DNA of 64,000 nt from Coprococcus comes ATCC 27758 (lineage in GTDB: Bacteria; Bacillota; Clostridia; Lachnospirales; Lachnospiraceae), in contig NZ_CP102277.1 of the NCBI RefSeq assembly GCF_025149785.1, positions 1,426,001-1,490,000 of the forward strand, written 5' to 3'. Shown in pieces: positions 25,105 to 34,606 of the stretch (the stretch's first letter is position 1; every line of letters begins with the position of its first letter). A model generated the notes under the pieces. It was given only the letters and a program-made list of their open reading frames with translations, was not told the DNA's origin and searched no databases. The translations under genes and the position numbers were made by a program.

Positions 25105-25233
25105 GCATATACAGTGAATCAGGTACAGATTTGTGTCGGTACAAGAATCTGCGATTCATTTCTGTGGCGAAAATCCTGCATATTTTCATAAGCATTGTCC
25201 ATACTAAGCTAAAAAGAACGGAGGAATGCGGCA

Positions 25234-26043
25234 ATGAAAATACAGGAAGAAACGGATGTAAAAGAATACCAGATACGCAAGAAAAAGAGCAGGGAACAGA
25301 CTGTAGAAAATATGGAAAATAAAGAAAAGGCAGTCAGAGAGACAGAGCCGGAAACCACAAAGGAAGAAGATGAACATGTTAAAGAAATGGGAATGCTTTC
25401 GCTTGACCGACGTCGAAATCATCAGATCGAGCTACTCACGATCATCGGCGAAGTAGAAGGGCATGAGACGGTTTCCGGCAGTACAAAGGCAACCAAGTAT
25501 GAGCACCTGCTTCCAAAGCTGGCACAGATTGAGAACAGTGTTCAGACTGATGGAGTGCTGATTCTCTTAAATACACTGGGCGGAGATGTGGAGGCGGGAC
25601 TTGCGATTGCGGAAATGATCGCGTCTTTAAGCAAACCGACAGTATCTCTGGTACTTGGAGGGTGTCATTCTATCGGTGGCCCTCTTGCTGTGTCGGCAGA
25701 TTATTCTTTTATTGTTCCAAGTGGGACGATGATCATTCACCCGGTGCGGACAAGCGGAATGTTCATCGGTGTGGCACAAAGCCTGCGGAATATTGAAAAG
25801 ACGCAGGACCGGATCACCGGATTCCTTGCAGAGCATTCCGGAATGTCACAGGAGCGGATTGAAGAACTGATGCTGGATTCCACACAGCTTGTCAAAGATG
25901 TGGGGACAATGCTGGAAGGAAAACGTGCAGTGGAGGAAGGACTCATTGATGAAGTTGGCGGAATAAGAGATGCATTAAATAAATTGCATGAAATGATTGA
26001 TGAAAAAATGGAAAATACTGATAAAAATTATGAGATGACATAA
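25234..26043 (+). CDS. tepA: ClpP-like serine protease, TepA type
   Basis: 269 residues. After a charged, low-complexity N-terminal 60 residues, a ClpP/crotonase fold follows with GGDVEAGLAIAEMI, the nucleophile region GGCHSIGGPLAV (Ser near residue 146) and the catalytic His in MIIHPVRTSG. This is TepA/YmfB rather than true ClpP, and like the B. subtilis gene it lies directly before the ftsK/spoIIIE gene. It may aid protein export or degrade membrane-proximal peptides. GGAGG precedes the ATG. Confidence 0.85.
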   Translation: MKIQEETDVKEYQIRKKKSREQTVENMENKEKAVRETEPETTKEEDEHVKEMGMLSLDRRRNHQIELLTIIGEVEGHETVSGSTKATKYEHLLPKLAQIENSVQTDGVLILLNTLGGDVEAGLAIAEMIASLSKPTVSLVLGGCHSIGGPLAVSADYSFIVPSGTMIIHPVRTSGMFIGVAQSLRNIEKTQDRITGFLAEHSGMSQERIEELMLDSTQLVKDVGTMLEGKRAVEEGLIDEVGGIRDALNKLHEMIDEKMENTDKNYEMT

Positions 26044-26063
26044 GGCGAAGAGGATGCTATAAT
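26035..26063 (+). promoter_or_regulatory. ftsK promoter
   Basis: ATGACA (26035-26040), a 17-bp spacer and TATAAT (26058-26063) preceded by TGC (extended -10). It overlaps the end of tepA, giving ftsK its own start. A long inverted repeat (TGACTGATTCC with GGAATCGGTCA, about 26096-26145) lies in the 5' leader. Confidence 0.6.
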
Positions 26064-26186
26064 AAAATAGTATGTACAAGTATACACTTTTGATGACTGA
26101 TTCCGGATACTATATCTGGGGAGAGAGGAGAAGGAATCGGTCATTTGATTACAAGATAAAGAGTATAAATACAAGGGGGAAGTTTG

Positions 26187-28841
26187 ATGGCTTCAAAGAC
26201 AACCGGAACAAAGAAAAATGCAAAGCAGAGCACGGCGAAAAAGCGGCAGCCTACGAAGAAGACAAGTGCAAAGTCTGCAAAATCTGCGAAGACAACCAGA
26301 AAGAATACCACATCAAAAGCTGTGCCGCAGGAAGAATCATTTCTTGCAACGGAGATTCTGATCTGGGTGACACTTGCGGTAGGGATTCTGCTCACAATCA
26401 GCAATTTCGGACTTGCAGGTGCATTTGGAAGAAAGATTGCAGCACTGCAGCAGGGAATGATGGGTTGGATGGCGTATGTATTTCCACTGCTTTTATTTTG
26501 TGGAGTCGCGTTTGTGGTTTCCAATAAAGGAAACAGGATCGCATATATTAAGACTGTTGCAGGCGTTGTATTACTGGTTCAGTGCTGTGTGCTCTTTGAA
26601 CTGATCGATGAAAAAGGCGGATCTGTTGGAAAGGCAATTGCGGTCAGACTGGTGCCGGCAATTGGTAAAGTGGGTACATATGTTGTCGTGATCATTTTAA
26701 TGGTGATCTGTGTAGTCCTTATCACAGAAAAGTCTATTCTAAAAGGAATGAAGATCGGCGGGGAAAAAGCGTATGACCGTGCCAGAGAGGACATGCAGAA
26801 GCGTAAAGAAGAAGCTGAGGAACGCAGGGCAAGACGGGAAGCTATGCGTGTTGATTATCAGGTAAGCGGCGTTTCCTTTAATTCGACAGTTGGAGGAAAA
26901 GAGAACGAGGCAGAAAAAGCAGAAGAAAAAGCCGGAAAAGAAGCAAAGGAAAGCACAGAAAAGAAAGCTACCAGACGCAGCCGGAAGGATATGAGCAGCG
27001 TGCTTGCCGGTGCAGAAGAAGCGGCTGCAAAGCACATTATGGAACAGACTGGGAAAATTGCACTGGATGATGTAGTGATCAATCGTGCGATGCCCCTTTC
27101 CGCTACAGAGCTGATCCCGGATCCGGAACCGGTTCCCCTTGAGCCGGTGAAAGAAAAACTCCCGAAGTTCTTAAAAGGAGCGATGCAGGAAGCAGAAAAA
27201 AAGACGGAGTCCGGTAAAGATATACAGACAGATGTGGCTGAAGAAAATTTATCAGCGGTGCAGACAGAAGACGGAATAAAAAGACAGGTCTCCGGAAATT
27301 CAAAAGTTAAGGCAGATATCCCAAAAGAGGTGGCTGCTGTTGCAGATACGATTGCAAAAAGTGAGAAACCGGTCAGGGAATACCGCTTTCCACCTCTTAG
27401 TCTGTTGAAGCATGGAAGTAAAACCTCCGGAGATTCGGATGCGCATCTGCGGGAGACAGCAGCAAAGCTCCAGAAGACACTTCAAACCTTCGGTGTGAAT
27501 GTTACAATCACTAATATCAGCTGCGGACCTTCTGTCACACGCTATGAGTTACAGCCTGAGATGGGGGTGAAAGTCAGCAAGATCGTAGGACTTGCGGATG
27601 ACATCAAGCTGAACCTGGCGGCGGCTGATATCCGTATTGAGGCACCGATCCCGGGAAAAGCAGCGGTCGGCATTGAAGTTCCGAATAAGGAAAATACTGC
27701 AGTTATGCTGCGTGATCTTCTGGAATCAGATGAATTTAAGAAAAGTAGATCACGGATCGCATTTGCGACAGGTCGTGACATTTCAGGTAAAGTGGTGGTA
27801 TCAGATATCGCAAAGATGCCGCATCTGCTTGTCGCAGGAGCTACCGGATCCGGTAAATCTGTCTGTATCAATACGATCATTATGAGTATTATCTACAAAG
27901 CAAAACCGGAGGATGTGAAGCTGATCATGGTAGATCCAAAGGTGGTGGAATTAAGTGTATATAATGGAATTCCACATCTGATGATCCCGGTTGTAACGGA
28001 TCCGAAGAAGGCAGCAGGAGCTTTGAACTGGGCGGTTGCGGAAATGAACAGACGTTATCAGCTTTTTGCCGAGTATAATGTCCGTGATCTGAAAGGTTAC
28101 AATGATAAAGTCGAGAACATTAAAGATATTGATGATCCGAATAAAGCACAGAAACTTCCACAGATTGTAATCATCGTAGACGAACTTGCAGACCTGATGA
28201 TGGTTGCACCTGGAGAAGTAGAAGAGGCAATCTGCCGTCTGGCACAGCTTGCGCGTGCGGCAGGACTTCATCTGGTTCTTGCAACGCAGAGACCATCGGT
28301 TAATGTCATTACCGGTCTGATTAAGGCGAATATGCCATCAAGAATAGCATTTTCTGTATCATCCGGTGTGGATTCCCGTACCATCATTGATATGAATGGC
28401 GCGGAGAAGCTGCTTGGAAAAGGCGATATGTTGTTCTATCCGGCTGGCTATCAGAAGCCGGTACGTGTTCAGGGGGCTTTTGTTTCTGATAAAGAAGTCC
28501 AGGCAGTGGTTGATTTCTTAAAAGAGAACAGCGGAGGCGCAGCCTACAGTGAAGAGATCCAGAAGCAGGTGAATAGTAATCAGAATGTATCTGTGGGAGG
28601 AACATCTTCCGAGGACGACAAAGATGTCTACTTTGTAGATGCAGGAAAGTTTATCATTGAAAAAGACAAAGCATCGATCGGAATGCTCCAACGGGTGTTT
28701 AAGATTGGGTTTAACCGTGCGGCGCGGATTATGGATCAGCTTGCCGAGGCGGGAGTCGTAGGAGAAGAAGAAGGTACCAAACCAAGAAAAGTACTGATGT
28801 CTATGGAACAGTTTGAGCAATACATAGAAGAATCAGTTTAA
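26187..28841 (+). CDS. ftsK: DNA translocase FtsK/SpoIIIE
   Basis: 884 residues. A Lys-rich N-terminus is followed by four membrane segments (about residues 48-180), an acidic/basic linker to about 390, then the motor domain with Walker [10 protein letters not shown] near residue 551, Walker [14 protein letters not shown] and a C-terminal winged helix (gamma domain) from about 815 that reads KOPS/SRS-like sites. It pumps DNA through the division or sporulation septum. The ATG at 26187 follows GGGGGAAG. Confidence 0.96.
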   Translation: MASKTTGTKKNAKQSTAKKRQPTKKTSAKSAKSAKTTRKNTTSKAVPQEESFLATEILIWVTLAVGILLTISNFGLAGAFGRKIAALQQGMMGWMAYVFPLLLFCGVAFVVSNKGNRIAYIKTVAGVVLLVQCCVLFELIDEKGGSVGKAIAVRLVPAIGKVGTYVVVIILMVICVVLITEKSILKGMKIGGEKAYDRAREDMQKRKEEAEERRARREAMRVDYQVSGVSFNSTVGGKENEAEKAEEKAGKEAKESTEKKATRRSRKDMSSVLAGAEEAAAKHIMEQTGKIALDDVVINRAMPLSATELIPDPEPVPLEPVKEKLPKFLKGAMQEAEKKTESGKDIQTDVAEENLSAVQTEDGIKRQVSGNSKVKADIPKEVAAVADTIAKSEKPVREYRFPPLSLLKHGSKTSGDSDAHLRETAAKLQKTLQTFGVNVTITNISCGPSVTRYELQPEMGVKVSKIVGLADDIKLNLAAADIRIEAPIPGKAAVGIEVPNKENTAVMLRDLLESDEFKKSRSRIAFATGRDISGKVVVSDIAKMPHLLVAGATGSGKSVCINTIIMSIIYKAKPEDVKLIMVDPKVVELSVYNGIPHLMIPVVTDPKKAAGALNWAVAEMNRRYQLFAEYNVRDLKGYNDKVENIKDIDDPNKAQKLPQIVIIVDELADLMMVAPGEVEEAICRLAQLARAAGLHLVLATQRPSVNVITGLIKANMPSRIAFSVSSGVDSRTIIDMNGAEKLLGKGDMLFYPAGYQKPVRVQGAFVSDKEVQAVVDFLKENSGGAAYSEEIQKQVNSNQNVSVGGTSSEDDKDVYFVDAGKFIIEKDKASIGMLQRVFKIGFNRAARIMDQLAEAGVVGEEEGTKPRKVLMSMEQFEQYIEESV

Positions 28842-28873
28842 GAAACGTAGAAGAAAAAAGGGAGGATATAATT

Positions 28874-30541
28874 ATGAAAACAGACATTCAGATCGCACAG
28901 GAGGCAGAGATGCTCCATATTCGCGAGGTTGCAGCAAAGGTTGGAATTGAAGAGGAAGACCTTGAGTTTTACGGCAAGTATAAGGCAAAATTATCGGATG
29001 AACTGATGGAAAGAGTAAAAGACAGACCAGATGGAAAGCTGGTACTTGTTACTGCAATCAATCCGACTCCGGCGGGAGAGGGGAAGACGACGATTACCGT
29101 TGGACTTGGAGAGGCAATGGCAAAGCTCGGTAAAAAAGCTCTGATCGCTCTGCGCGAGCCATCGCTCGGACCTTGCTTTGGAATTAAAGGTGGTGCTGCC
29201 GGTGGCGGTTATGCACAGGTTGTACCGATGGAAGATCTGAATCTTCATTTTACCGGAGATTTTCATGCGATCACATCGGCAAATAACCTGCTTGCAGCTC
29301 TTCTTGACAACCATATCCAGCAAGGAAATGCTCTTGGAATCGATCCGAGACAGGTTGTGTGGAAACGGTGTGTAGATATGAATGACCGTGTACTGCGTAA
29401 TGTAGTAGTTGGTCTTGGAAATAAAATGGACGGAATGGTAAGAGAGGATCATTTTGTGATCACGGTTGCGTCCGAAATTATGGCAATTTTATGTCTGGCA
29501 GACGATCTGGAAGATCTGAAAAAACGTCTTGACAGAATCATTGTTGCCTATACATTTTCCGGAGAACCGGTTACAGCTGACCAGCTTCATGCAACCGGTG
29601 CAATGACAGCACTGTTAAAGGATGCGATCAAGCCGAATATTATCCAGACTCTGGAACATACACCGGCACTGGTACACGGTGGTCCGTTCGCAAATATTGC
29701 ACATGGCTGCAACAGTGTACGTGCAACCAAGATGGCGCTTAAGCTGAGTGATATCACGATCACAGAAGCGGGATTCGGTGCGGATCTGGGTGCAGAGAAG
29801 TTTATGGATATCAAGTGCCGTATGGCGGGACTGAAACCGGACGCAGTAGTTCTGGTTGCAACGGTACGTGCATTAAAATACAATGGTGGCGTGCCAAAAG
29901 ACGAACTGAACAAAGAAAATCTGGATGCTCTTGCAAAAGGAATTGTAAATCTTGAAAAGCATATTGAGAACCTGCAGAAATTCGGCGTTCCAGTTGTGGT
30001 TACCTTGAATTCATTTGTCAGTGATACTGAAGCAGAATACGAATTTATCCGTAAGTTCTGCGAAGACAGAGGCTGCGAATTTGCCCTTGCAGAAGTATGG
30101 GGTAAAGGCGGAGACGGCGGAAAAGAGCTGGCAGAGAAAGTATTACAGACTCTGGAGACAAAAGAAAGCCATTATCATCCGATTTACAGTGATGAGTTAT
30201 CAATTGCAGAGAAGATCGAGACAATCTGCAAAGAGATTTACGGAGCAAAGAGTGTTGTATATGAACCTGCTGCAAAGAAACAGCTTGCACGAATTGAATC
30301 AATGGGCTTTGGCAAGTTCCCGGTATGTATGGCAAAGAACCAGTATTCTCTGTCCGATGATGCGAAGCTTCTTGGACGTCCGGAGAACTTTGATATCCAT
30401 ATCCGTGAAGTCTATGTAAATGCAGGAGCAGGATTTGTTGTTGCTCTTACCGGAGCAATCATGACCATGCCGGGTCTTCCGAAAGTACCTGCAGCAAATG
30501 GAATTGATGTAGAAGACGGTAAAATTACCGGATTGTTCTAA
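28874..30541 (+). CDS. fhs: Formate-tetrahydrofolate ligase
   Basis: 555 residues, full length. ATP-binding TPAGEGKTT is near residue 57; other family motifs are [22 protein letters not shown] (shortened here) and [10 protein letters not shown]-like [15 protein letters not shown]. It makes 10-formyl-THF from formate, ATP and THF, for purine synthesis or the Wood-Ljungdahl methyl branch. The latter cannot be claimed, since no other acetogenesis gene is in the window. GGGAGGATAT precedes the ATG. Confidence 0.97.
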   Translation: MKTDIQIAQEAEMLHIREVAAKVGIEEEDLEFYGKYKAKLSDELMERVKDRPDGKLVLVTAINPTPAGEGKTTITVGLGEAMAKLGKKALIALREPSLGPCFGIKGGAAGGGYAQVVPMEDLNLHFTGDFHAITSANNLLAALLDNHIQQGNALGIDPRQVVWKRCVDMNDRVLRNVVVGLGNKMDGMVREDHFVITVASEIMAILCLADDLEDLKKRLDRIIVAYTFSGEPVTADQLHATGAMTALLKDAIKPNIIQTLEHTPALVHGGPFANIAHGCNSVRATKMALKLSDITITEAGFGADLGAEKFMDIKCRMAGLKPDAVVLVATVRALKYNGGVPKDELNKENLDALAKGIVNLEKHIENLQKFGVPVVVTLNSFVSDTEAEYEFIRKFCEDRGCEFALAEVWGKGGDGGKELAEKVLQTLETKESHYHPIYSDELSIAEKIETICKEIYGAKSVVYEPAAKKQLARIESMGFGKFPVCMAKNQYSLSDDAKLLGRPENFDIHIREVYVNAGAGFVVALTGAIMTMPGLPKVPAANGIDVEDGKITGLF

Positions 30542-30574
30542 AAGAAGTATGATACCAGAAGGAGACGAAAGACA

Positions 30575-31948
30575 ATGAAATGTATGCACTGTGGAGCAGA
30601 TTTGCCTGAAGATCAGTTGATCTGTCCTAGATGCGGCAGGGAAATACAGATCGTGCCTGATTATAACCCACTTGATGATATGCTGACTGCTCAGTTAAAA
30701 GGAGGCATTACACAGACAATGTCGCTTCATCTGGGTAAGCAGGAAAAGCAAGATGTCAGCTATTCTGGTGCGGCAAATCCGGTATATGAAAGACGGGAAA
30801 GTGTTGGAGGAGAGACCAGGTGTGTGGGAAATTCGGGAAGTGTTGGTCGTCGCCAGCAGGAAACTGTGACCAGGCGTGGAAGAGATGCGGTGGTCAGACG
30901 CAGTGATGTCAGACCGGCTACCGGACGTGTGGGTCAAAGAGAAGATGCGCGGGAACAGACGAGAAGAGCGTATGAAGAAGAACGCAGATTGCGGCGTATG
31001 CGGGCAGAAAAGAGAAAAGAGCGCGCCAGAAAAAAACGCCGGAAAATGCTGCTTATGCTATTGGCGGGGTGTATTGTTCTGGCAGGACTCATTTTCTTGT
31101 TTTATCAAAATTCATATACCGGAAAAGTAAAGAAAGGATACCGGCTTCTGGCAGCTTCCGAATATGAGAACGCACTCACTGTATTTGAAAAAGCAGCTTC
31201 TGGAAGTCCGAAGAAAGCAGAAGCTTATACAGGGATTTCAAAGGTTTATATTGCCAAGGATGATCTGGATCAGGCAGAAGAAGTTTTTACAGATGAGATT
31301 GCAAAGCAGTCCGGAAATGCAGAAATTTATCGTGCAGCGGTAGAATTTTATATTGATACCAAACAGGAAGAAAAGGTATCACCGCTTCTGAATGCATGTA
31401 CCAGTGATACGGTTCTTGAAGTACTGAAGGATTATGTGTCAGGTGAACCGGAGTTTAGTCTGGATGAGGCAGAGACATATGATGAAGTGCAGGCACTGGA
31501 ACTGACCGGAAAAGGAAAAGCGATCTACTATACGACAGACGGTTCAGAGCCGACAACTTCAAGTACGAAATATACGGAACCGATCAAGATTGGTGAAGGT
31601 GAGACGACGGTGAAAGCAATTTCTGTTAATAAGAAAGGGATTCCAAGCCTGACAGAAAGTAAAACTTATAAAGTTGAGTTCCCGATTGCAGATGCGCCGG
31701 CGGTGACTCCATCGACCGGGCAGTATAACCATGTCCAATCAATCAGTGTGGTTGTACCGGATAAGTATACGGCATATTACACGACGGATGGATCAGATCC
31801 GGATCCGGAAAATAATTCTGCGACGCAGGAGTATACCGGGCCGATCGTAATGCCGGCGGGAAGTACGATTTTCAGCTTTGTTCTGCAGGACCAAAAAGGC
31901 AGATTAAGTGATGTCACAAGAAGAAATTATGAACTGAATACAGATTAA
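30575..31948 (+). CDS. Zinc-ribbon, membrane-anchored TPR protein with two chitobiase-C-like repeats
   Basis: 457 residues. The order is: zinc ribbon at the N-terminus (CMHCGADLPEDQLICPRCG), a long Arg/Glu-rich linker, one membrane segment near 154-176 (MLLMLLAGCIVLAGLIFLFY), TPR-like helices (about 185-285), then two repeats of the chitobiase/hexosaminidase C-terminal type, each with AIYYTTDGSEP or AYYTTDGSDP and a TVKAI/FSFVL strand. The C-terminal part is therefore outside the cell and the zinc ribbon inside. No enzyme motif is seen. It could be a cell-envelope sensor or scaffold; the function is unknown. Confidence 0.75.
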   Translation: MKCMHCGADLPEDQLICPRCGREIQIVPDYNPLDDMLTAQLKGGITQTMSLHLGKQEKQDVSYSGAANPVYERRESVGGETRCVGNSGSVGRRQQETVTRRGRDAVVRRSDVRPATGRVGQREDAREQTRRAYEEERRLRRMRAEKRKERARKKRRKMLLMLLAGCIVLAGLIFLFYQNSYTGKVKKGYRLLAASEYENALTVFEKAASGSPKKAEAYTGISKVYIAKDDLDQAEEVFTDEIAKQSGNAEIYRAAVEFYIDTKQEEKVSPLLNACTSDTVLEVLKDYVSGEPEFSLDEAETYDEVQALELTGKGKAIYYTTDGSEPTTSSTKYTEPIKIGEGETTVKAISVNKKGIPSLTESKTYKVEFPIADAPAVTPSTGQYNHVQSISVVVPDKYTAYYTTDGSDPDPENNSATQEYTGPIVMPAGSTIFSFVLQDQKGRLSDVTRRNYELNTD

Positions 31949-31964
31949 AACCCGATTATAAGAA

Positions 31965-32021
31965 GAGAGTATGCCAAGCCGTCTGCTTGTCAGAGCATGA
32001 CTGATAAAGCGTACTCTTTTT
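31965..32021 (+). terminator. Terminator after the TPR protein gene
   Basis: AGAGTATGC (31965-31973) pairs with GCGTACTCT (32008-32016), followed by TTTTT. The loop is long. Confidence 0.65.
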
Positions 32022-32056
32022 CGATTACTTTCATTTTTGAAAAATTTGCGTAAAAT

Positions 32057-32074
32057 ATGTGAAATATATCACAA
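32057..32074 (+). promoter_or_regulatory. Rex/CRP-like operator upstream of adh
   Basis: ATGTGAAATATATCACAA differs from the classical Rex site TTGTGAAATATTTCACAA at two of 18 positions. It also fits the CRP half-site pattern TGTGA-N6-TCACA exactly. It lies about 93 bp upstream of the best adh promoter. Rex is preferred because rex is present and the gene is a fermentative NADH-using enzyme. Confidence 0.6.
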
Positions 32075-32166
32075 ATCAATTATTTTATGAATAGGGTAGA
32101 AATAATATGGTTTATTAAAAATGTATAATTGTATGGAAATAAGTACAATTTATTTGTGGTAAAATG

Positions 32167-32195
32167 TTGCAAAAAGCATAGAATTGAGATACAAT
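32167..32195 (+). promoter_or_regulatory. adh promoter
   Basis: TTGCAA (32167-32172), a 17-bp spacer and TACAAT (32190-32195), 49 bp before the ATG. A second TATAAT near 32131 could serve an upstream start closer to the operator. Confidence 0.55.
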
Positions 32196-32243
32196 ATGAT
32201 TGTCAAAAAGATAACATACTTTAAGGGCAAAGGAGTGTTTGAA

Positions 32244-33425
32244 ATGAGCAGATTTACATTACCAAGAGATATTTACCATGGAAAAGGATGTCTTGAAGAA
32301 CTGAAGAACCTGAAAGGAAAAAAAGCAATCCTGGTTGTCGGAGGAGGCTCCATGAAGCGTCAGGGATTCCTCGACAGAGCTGAGAACTATCTGAAAGAAG
32401 CAGGAATGGAAGTAAAGCTTTTTGAAGGTGTTGAGCCAGATCCATCTGTTGAGACCGTTATGAAAGGTGCAGCAGTTATGCAGGAGTTCCAGCCGGACTG
32501 GATCGTAGCTATGGGTGGCGGATCACCGATTGATGCTGCAAAAGCAATGTGGGCATTCTATGAATATCCGGATGTTACATTTGAAGATCTCTGTATTCCG
32601 TTCAACTTCCCGGAACTGAGAACAAAAGCAAAATTTGCTGCAATTCCGTCAACATCAGGAACAGCAACAGAAGTAACAGCATTCTCCGTTATTACCAACT
32701 ATCAGACCGGAGTAAAATACCCACTTGCCGATTTTAATATTACACCGGACGTTGCAATTGTAGATCCGGATCTTGTCATGGGTCTCCCAGTAAAGCAGGT
32801 TGCTTACACAGGTATGGATGCACTGACACATGCGATCGAAGCTTATGTATCTACCTTGAACTGTCCATTTACAGATCCGCTTGCACTGCAGGCAATCGAG
32901 ATGGTTCTGGATTACCTTCCGGCATCTTACAAATGTGATATGGTAGCAAGAGAGCAGATGCATTATGCACAGTGTCTTGCAGGAATGGCATTCTCCAATG
33001 CACTTCTTGGAATCGTACATTCTATGGCACATAAGACAGGTGCGGCATTTTCAACCGGACACATTCCGCACGGATGCGCAAATGCAATTTACCTTCCATA
33101 TGTAATTAAGTATAATGCAAAAGATCCGGTCGCTGCAAAACGTTATGCAGAAATCGCACGCAGAATGGGACTTCCGGGTACATCTGAGAAAGCGCTGATC
33201 AACAGCCTGTGTGCAAAGATCGATGCATTTAATGTAGAACTGAATATTCCGAAGACACTGAAAGATTTCGGTATTGACGAAGCAGAATTCAAAGAAAAAA
33301 TTGCAAAGATTTCAGAACTTGCAGTTGGTGATGCATGTACAGGATCCAACCCACGTCCGATCGATCCGGCAGCTATGGAAAAACTTTTCAACTGTACATA
33401 TTATGGAACAGAAGTAGATTTCTAA
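32244..33425 (+). CDS. Iron-containing alcohol dehydrogenase
   Basis: 393 residues of the Fe-ADH superfamily. The nucleotide-binding region (AILVVGGGSMKRQGFLDRA; MGGGSPIDAAKA) and the metal-binding helix motif GIVHSMAHKTGAAFSTGHIPHG (trimmed here to its key His residues) are intact, with the typical Asp at about residue 196. It probably reduces acetaldehyde or another aldehyde with NAD(P)H to clear reducing power; substrate and cofactor cannot be set by eye. The ATG at 32244 has AAAGGAG upstream. Regulation by Rex is suggested by the palindrome at 32057. Confidence 0.93.
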   Translation: MSRFTLPRDIYHGKGCLEELKNLKGKKAILVVGGGSMKRQGFLDRAENYLKEAGMEVKLFEGVEPDPSVETVMKGAAVMQEFQPDWIVAMGGGSPIDAAKAMWAFYEYPDVTFEDLCIPFNFPELRTKAKFAAIPSTSGTATEVTAFSVITNYQTGVKYPLADFNITPDVAIVDPDLVMGLPVKQVAYTGMDALTHAIEAYVSTLNCPFTDPLALQAIEMVLDYLPASYKCDMVAREQMHYAQCLAGMAFSNALLGIVHSMAHKTGAAFSTGHIPHGCANAIYLPYVIKYNAKDPVAAKRYAEIARRMGLPGTSEKALINSLCAKIDAFNVELNIPKTLKDFGIDEAEFKEKIAKISELAVGDACTGSNPRPIDPAAMEKLFNCTYYGTEVDF

Positions 33426-33614
33426 AAAAGAGAATACAGTTCTTACAGAGACAGACGGCCTCGATACTGACCGTCTGTCTCATTTTATATCCGGTCAGCA
33501 GGTACAAATTCGTGCCGGCACAAGATTTAATACGGTTGAAAAATTTGGTAACCGGAAGAATTTTGGCAGATTTATAGAAGAAATATTAGTACTTATAGAT
33601 AAAAAAGATAGTTA

Positions 33615-33687
33615 TATTTATGACATAAATAATTTTTTAACAAATTAAAAAGAAATACTTGCTATTTACTTTGCAATAATTTATCAT
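33615..33687 (+). promoter_or_regulatory. nfnAB promoter with upstream palindrome
   Basis: TTGCTA (33659-33664), a 17-bp spacer and TATCAT (33682-33687). The 17-bp palindrome TATTTATGACATAAATA (33615-33631) lies 28 bp upstream of the -35 and may bind a regulator. Confidence 0.55.
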
Positions 33688-33718
33688 AAAGAGAGTAAAT
33701 ATTTTAGGAGGCAATGCA

Positions 33719-34606
33719 ATGTACAAGATAAGAAAAGCTGAAAAACTGGCTGATAAGATTTATCTTATGGATGTAGAAGCACCACGTGTGGCAAAGCACT
33801 GTGAGCCAGGACAGTTCGTAATTGTCAAGATGGATGACAAGGGGGAAAGAATTCCGCTGACAATCTGCGATTATGACAGAGAAGAAGGAACAATTACCAT
33901 CGTATTCCAGACAGTAGGAGCATCTACTGAGAAGATGGCACAATTAAAAGCAGGAGACTTTTTCAGAGATTTCACAGGACCGCTCGGATGCCCATCTGAA
34001 TTGATTTCAGAGGATATTGAGAGTCTGAAGAATAAAAAGATCTTATTTGTAGCCGGCGGTGTTGGTGCAGCCCCTGTATACCCGCAGGTTAAATGGATGC
34101 ACGCACATGGGATCGATGTAGATGTTATCGTTGGTTCTAAGACAAAAGATATGCTGATTCTCGAAAAAGAGATGGAAGCAGTTGCAGGAAATTATTACCC
34201 ATGTACAGATGACGGTACATACGGACATGCAGGTATGGTAACAACAAAGATCGAAGCACTTGTTGCAGAAGGTAACAAGTATGATGTCTGTGTTGCAATC
34301 GGTCCGATGATCATGATGAAATTCGTATGTCTGCTCACAAAGAAACTCGAAATTCCGACTATCGTCAGCATGAACCCGATCATGGTAGACGGAACAGGTA
34401 TGTGTGGCGCATGCCGTCTCCATGTAGGTGATGAAATCAAATTTGCATGTGTAGACGGACCGGAATTTGACGGACATCTCGTTAACTTTGATGAAGCAAT
34501 GAAGAGACAGCAGATGTATAAGACTCAGGAAGGCAGAGCTATGCTGAAATTACAGGAAGGTGACACACATCACGGTGGATGCGGTCATTGCGGAGGTGAC
34601 GAATAA
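33719..34606 (+). CDS. nfnA: FAD/NAD-binding and [2Fe-2S] subunit of NfnAB-type transhydrogenase
   Basis: 295 residues of the dihydroorotate dehydrogenase electron-transfer (PyrK/NfnS) family: FAD-binding part with PLTICDYDRE, NAD-binding part with FVAGGVGAAPVYPQ, and a C-terminal [2Fe-2S] cluster site DGTGMCGACRLHVG with a later Cys. Paired with the next gene it forms the flavin-bifurcating ferredoxin:NADP+ oxidoreductase known from Clostridium kluyveri. AGGAGG lies before the ATG. A role only as glutamate-synthase-like partner is possible but less likely. Confidence 0.85.
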   Translation: MYKIRKAEKLADKIYLMDVEAPRVAKHCEPGQFVIVKMDDKGERIPLTICDYDREEGTITIVFQTVGASTEKMAQLKAGDFFRDFTGPLGCPSELISEDIESLKNKKILFVAGGVGAAPVYPQVKWMHAHGIDVDVIVGSKTKDMLILEKEMEAVAGNYYPCTDDGTYGHAGMVTTKIEALVAEGNKYDVCVAIGPMIMMKFVCLLTKKLEIPTIVSMNPIMVDGTGMCGACRLHVGDEIKFACVDGPEFDGHLVNFDEAMKRQQMYKTQEGRAMLKLQEGDTHHGGCGHCGGDE

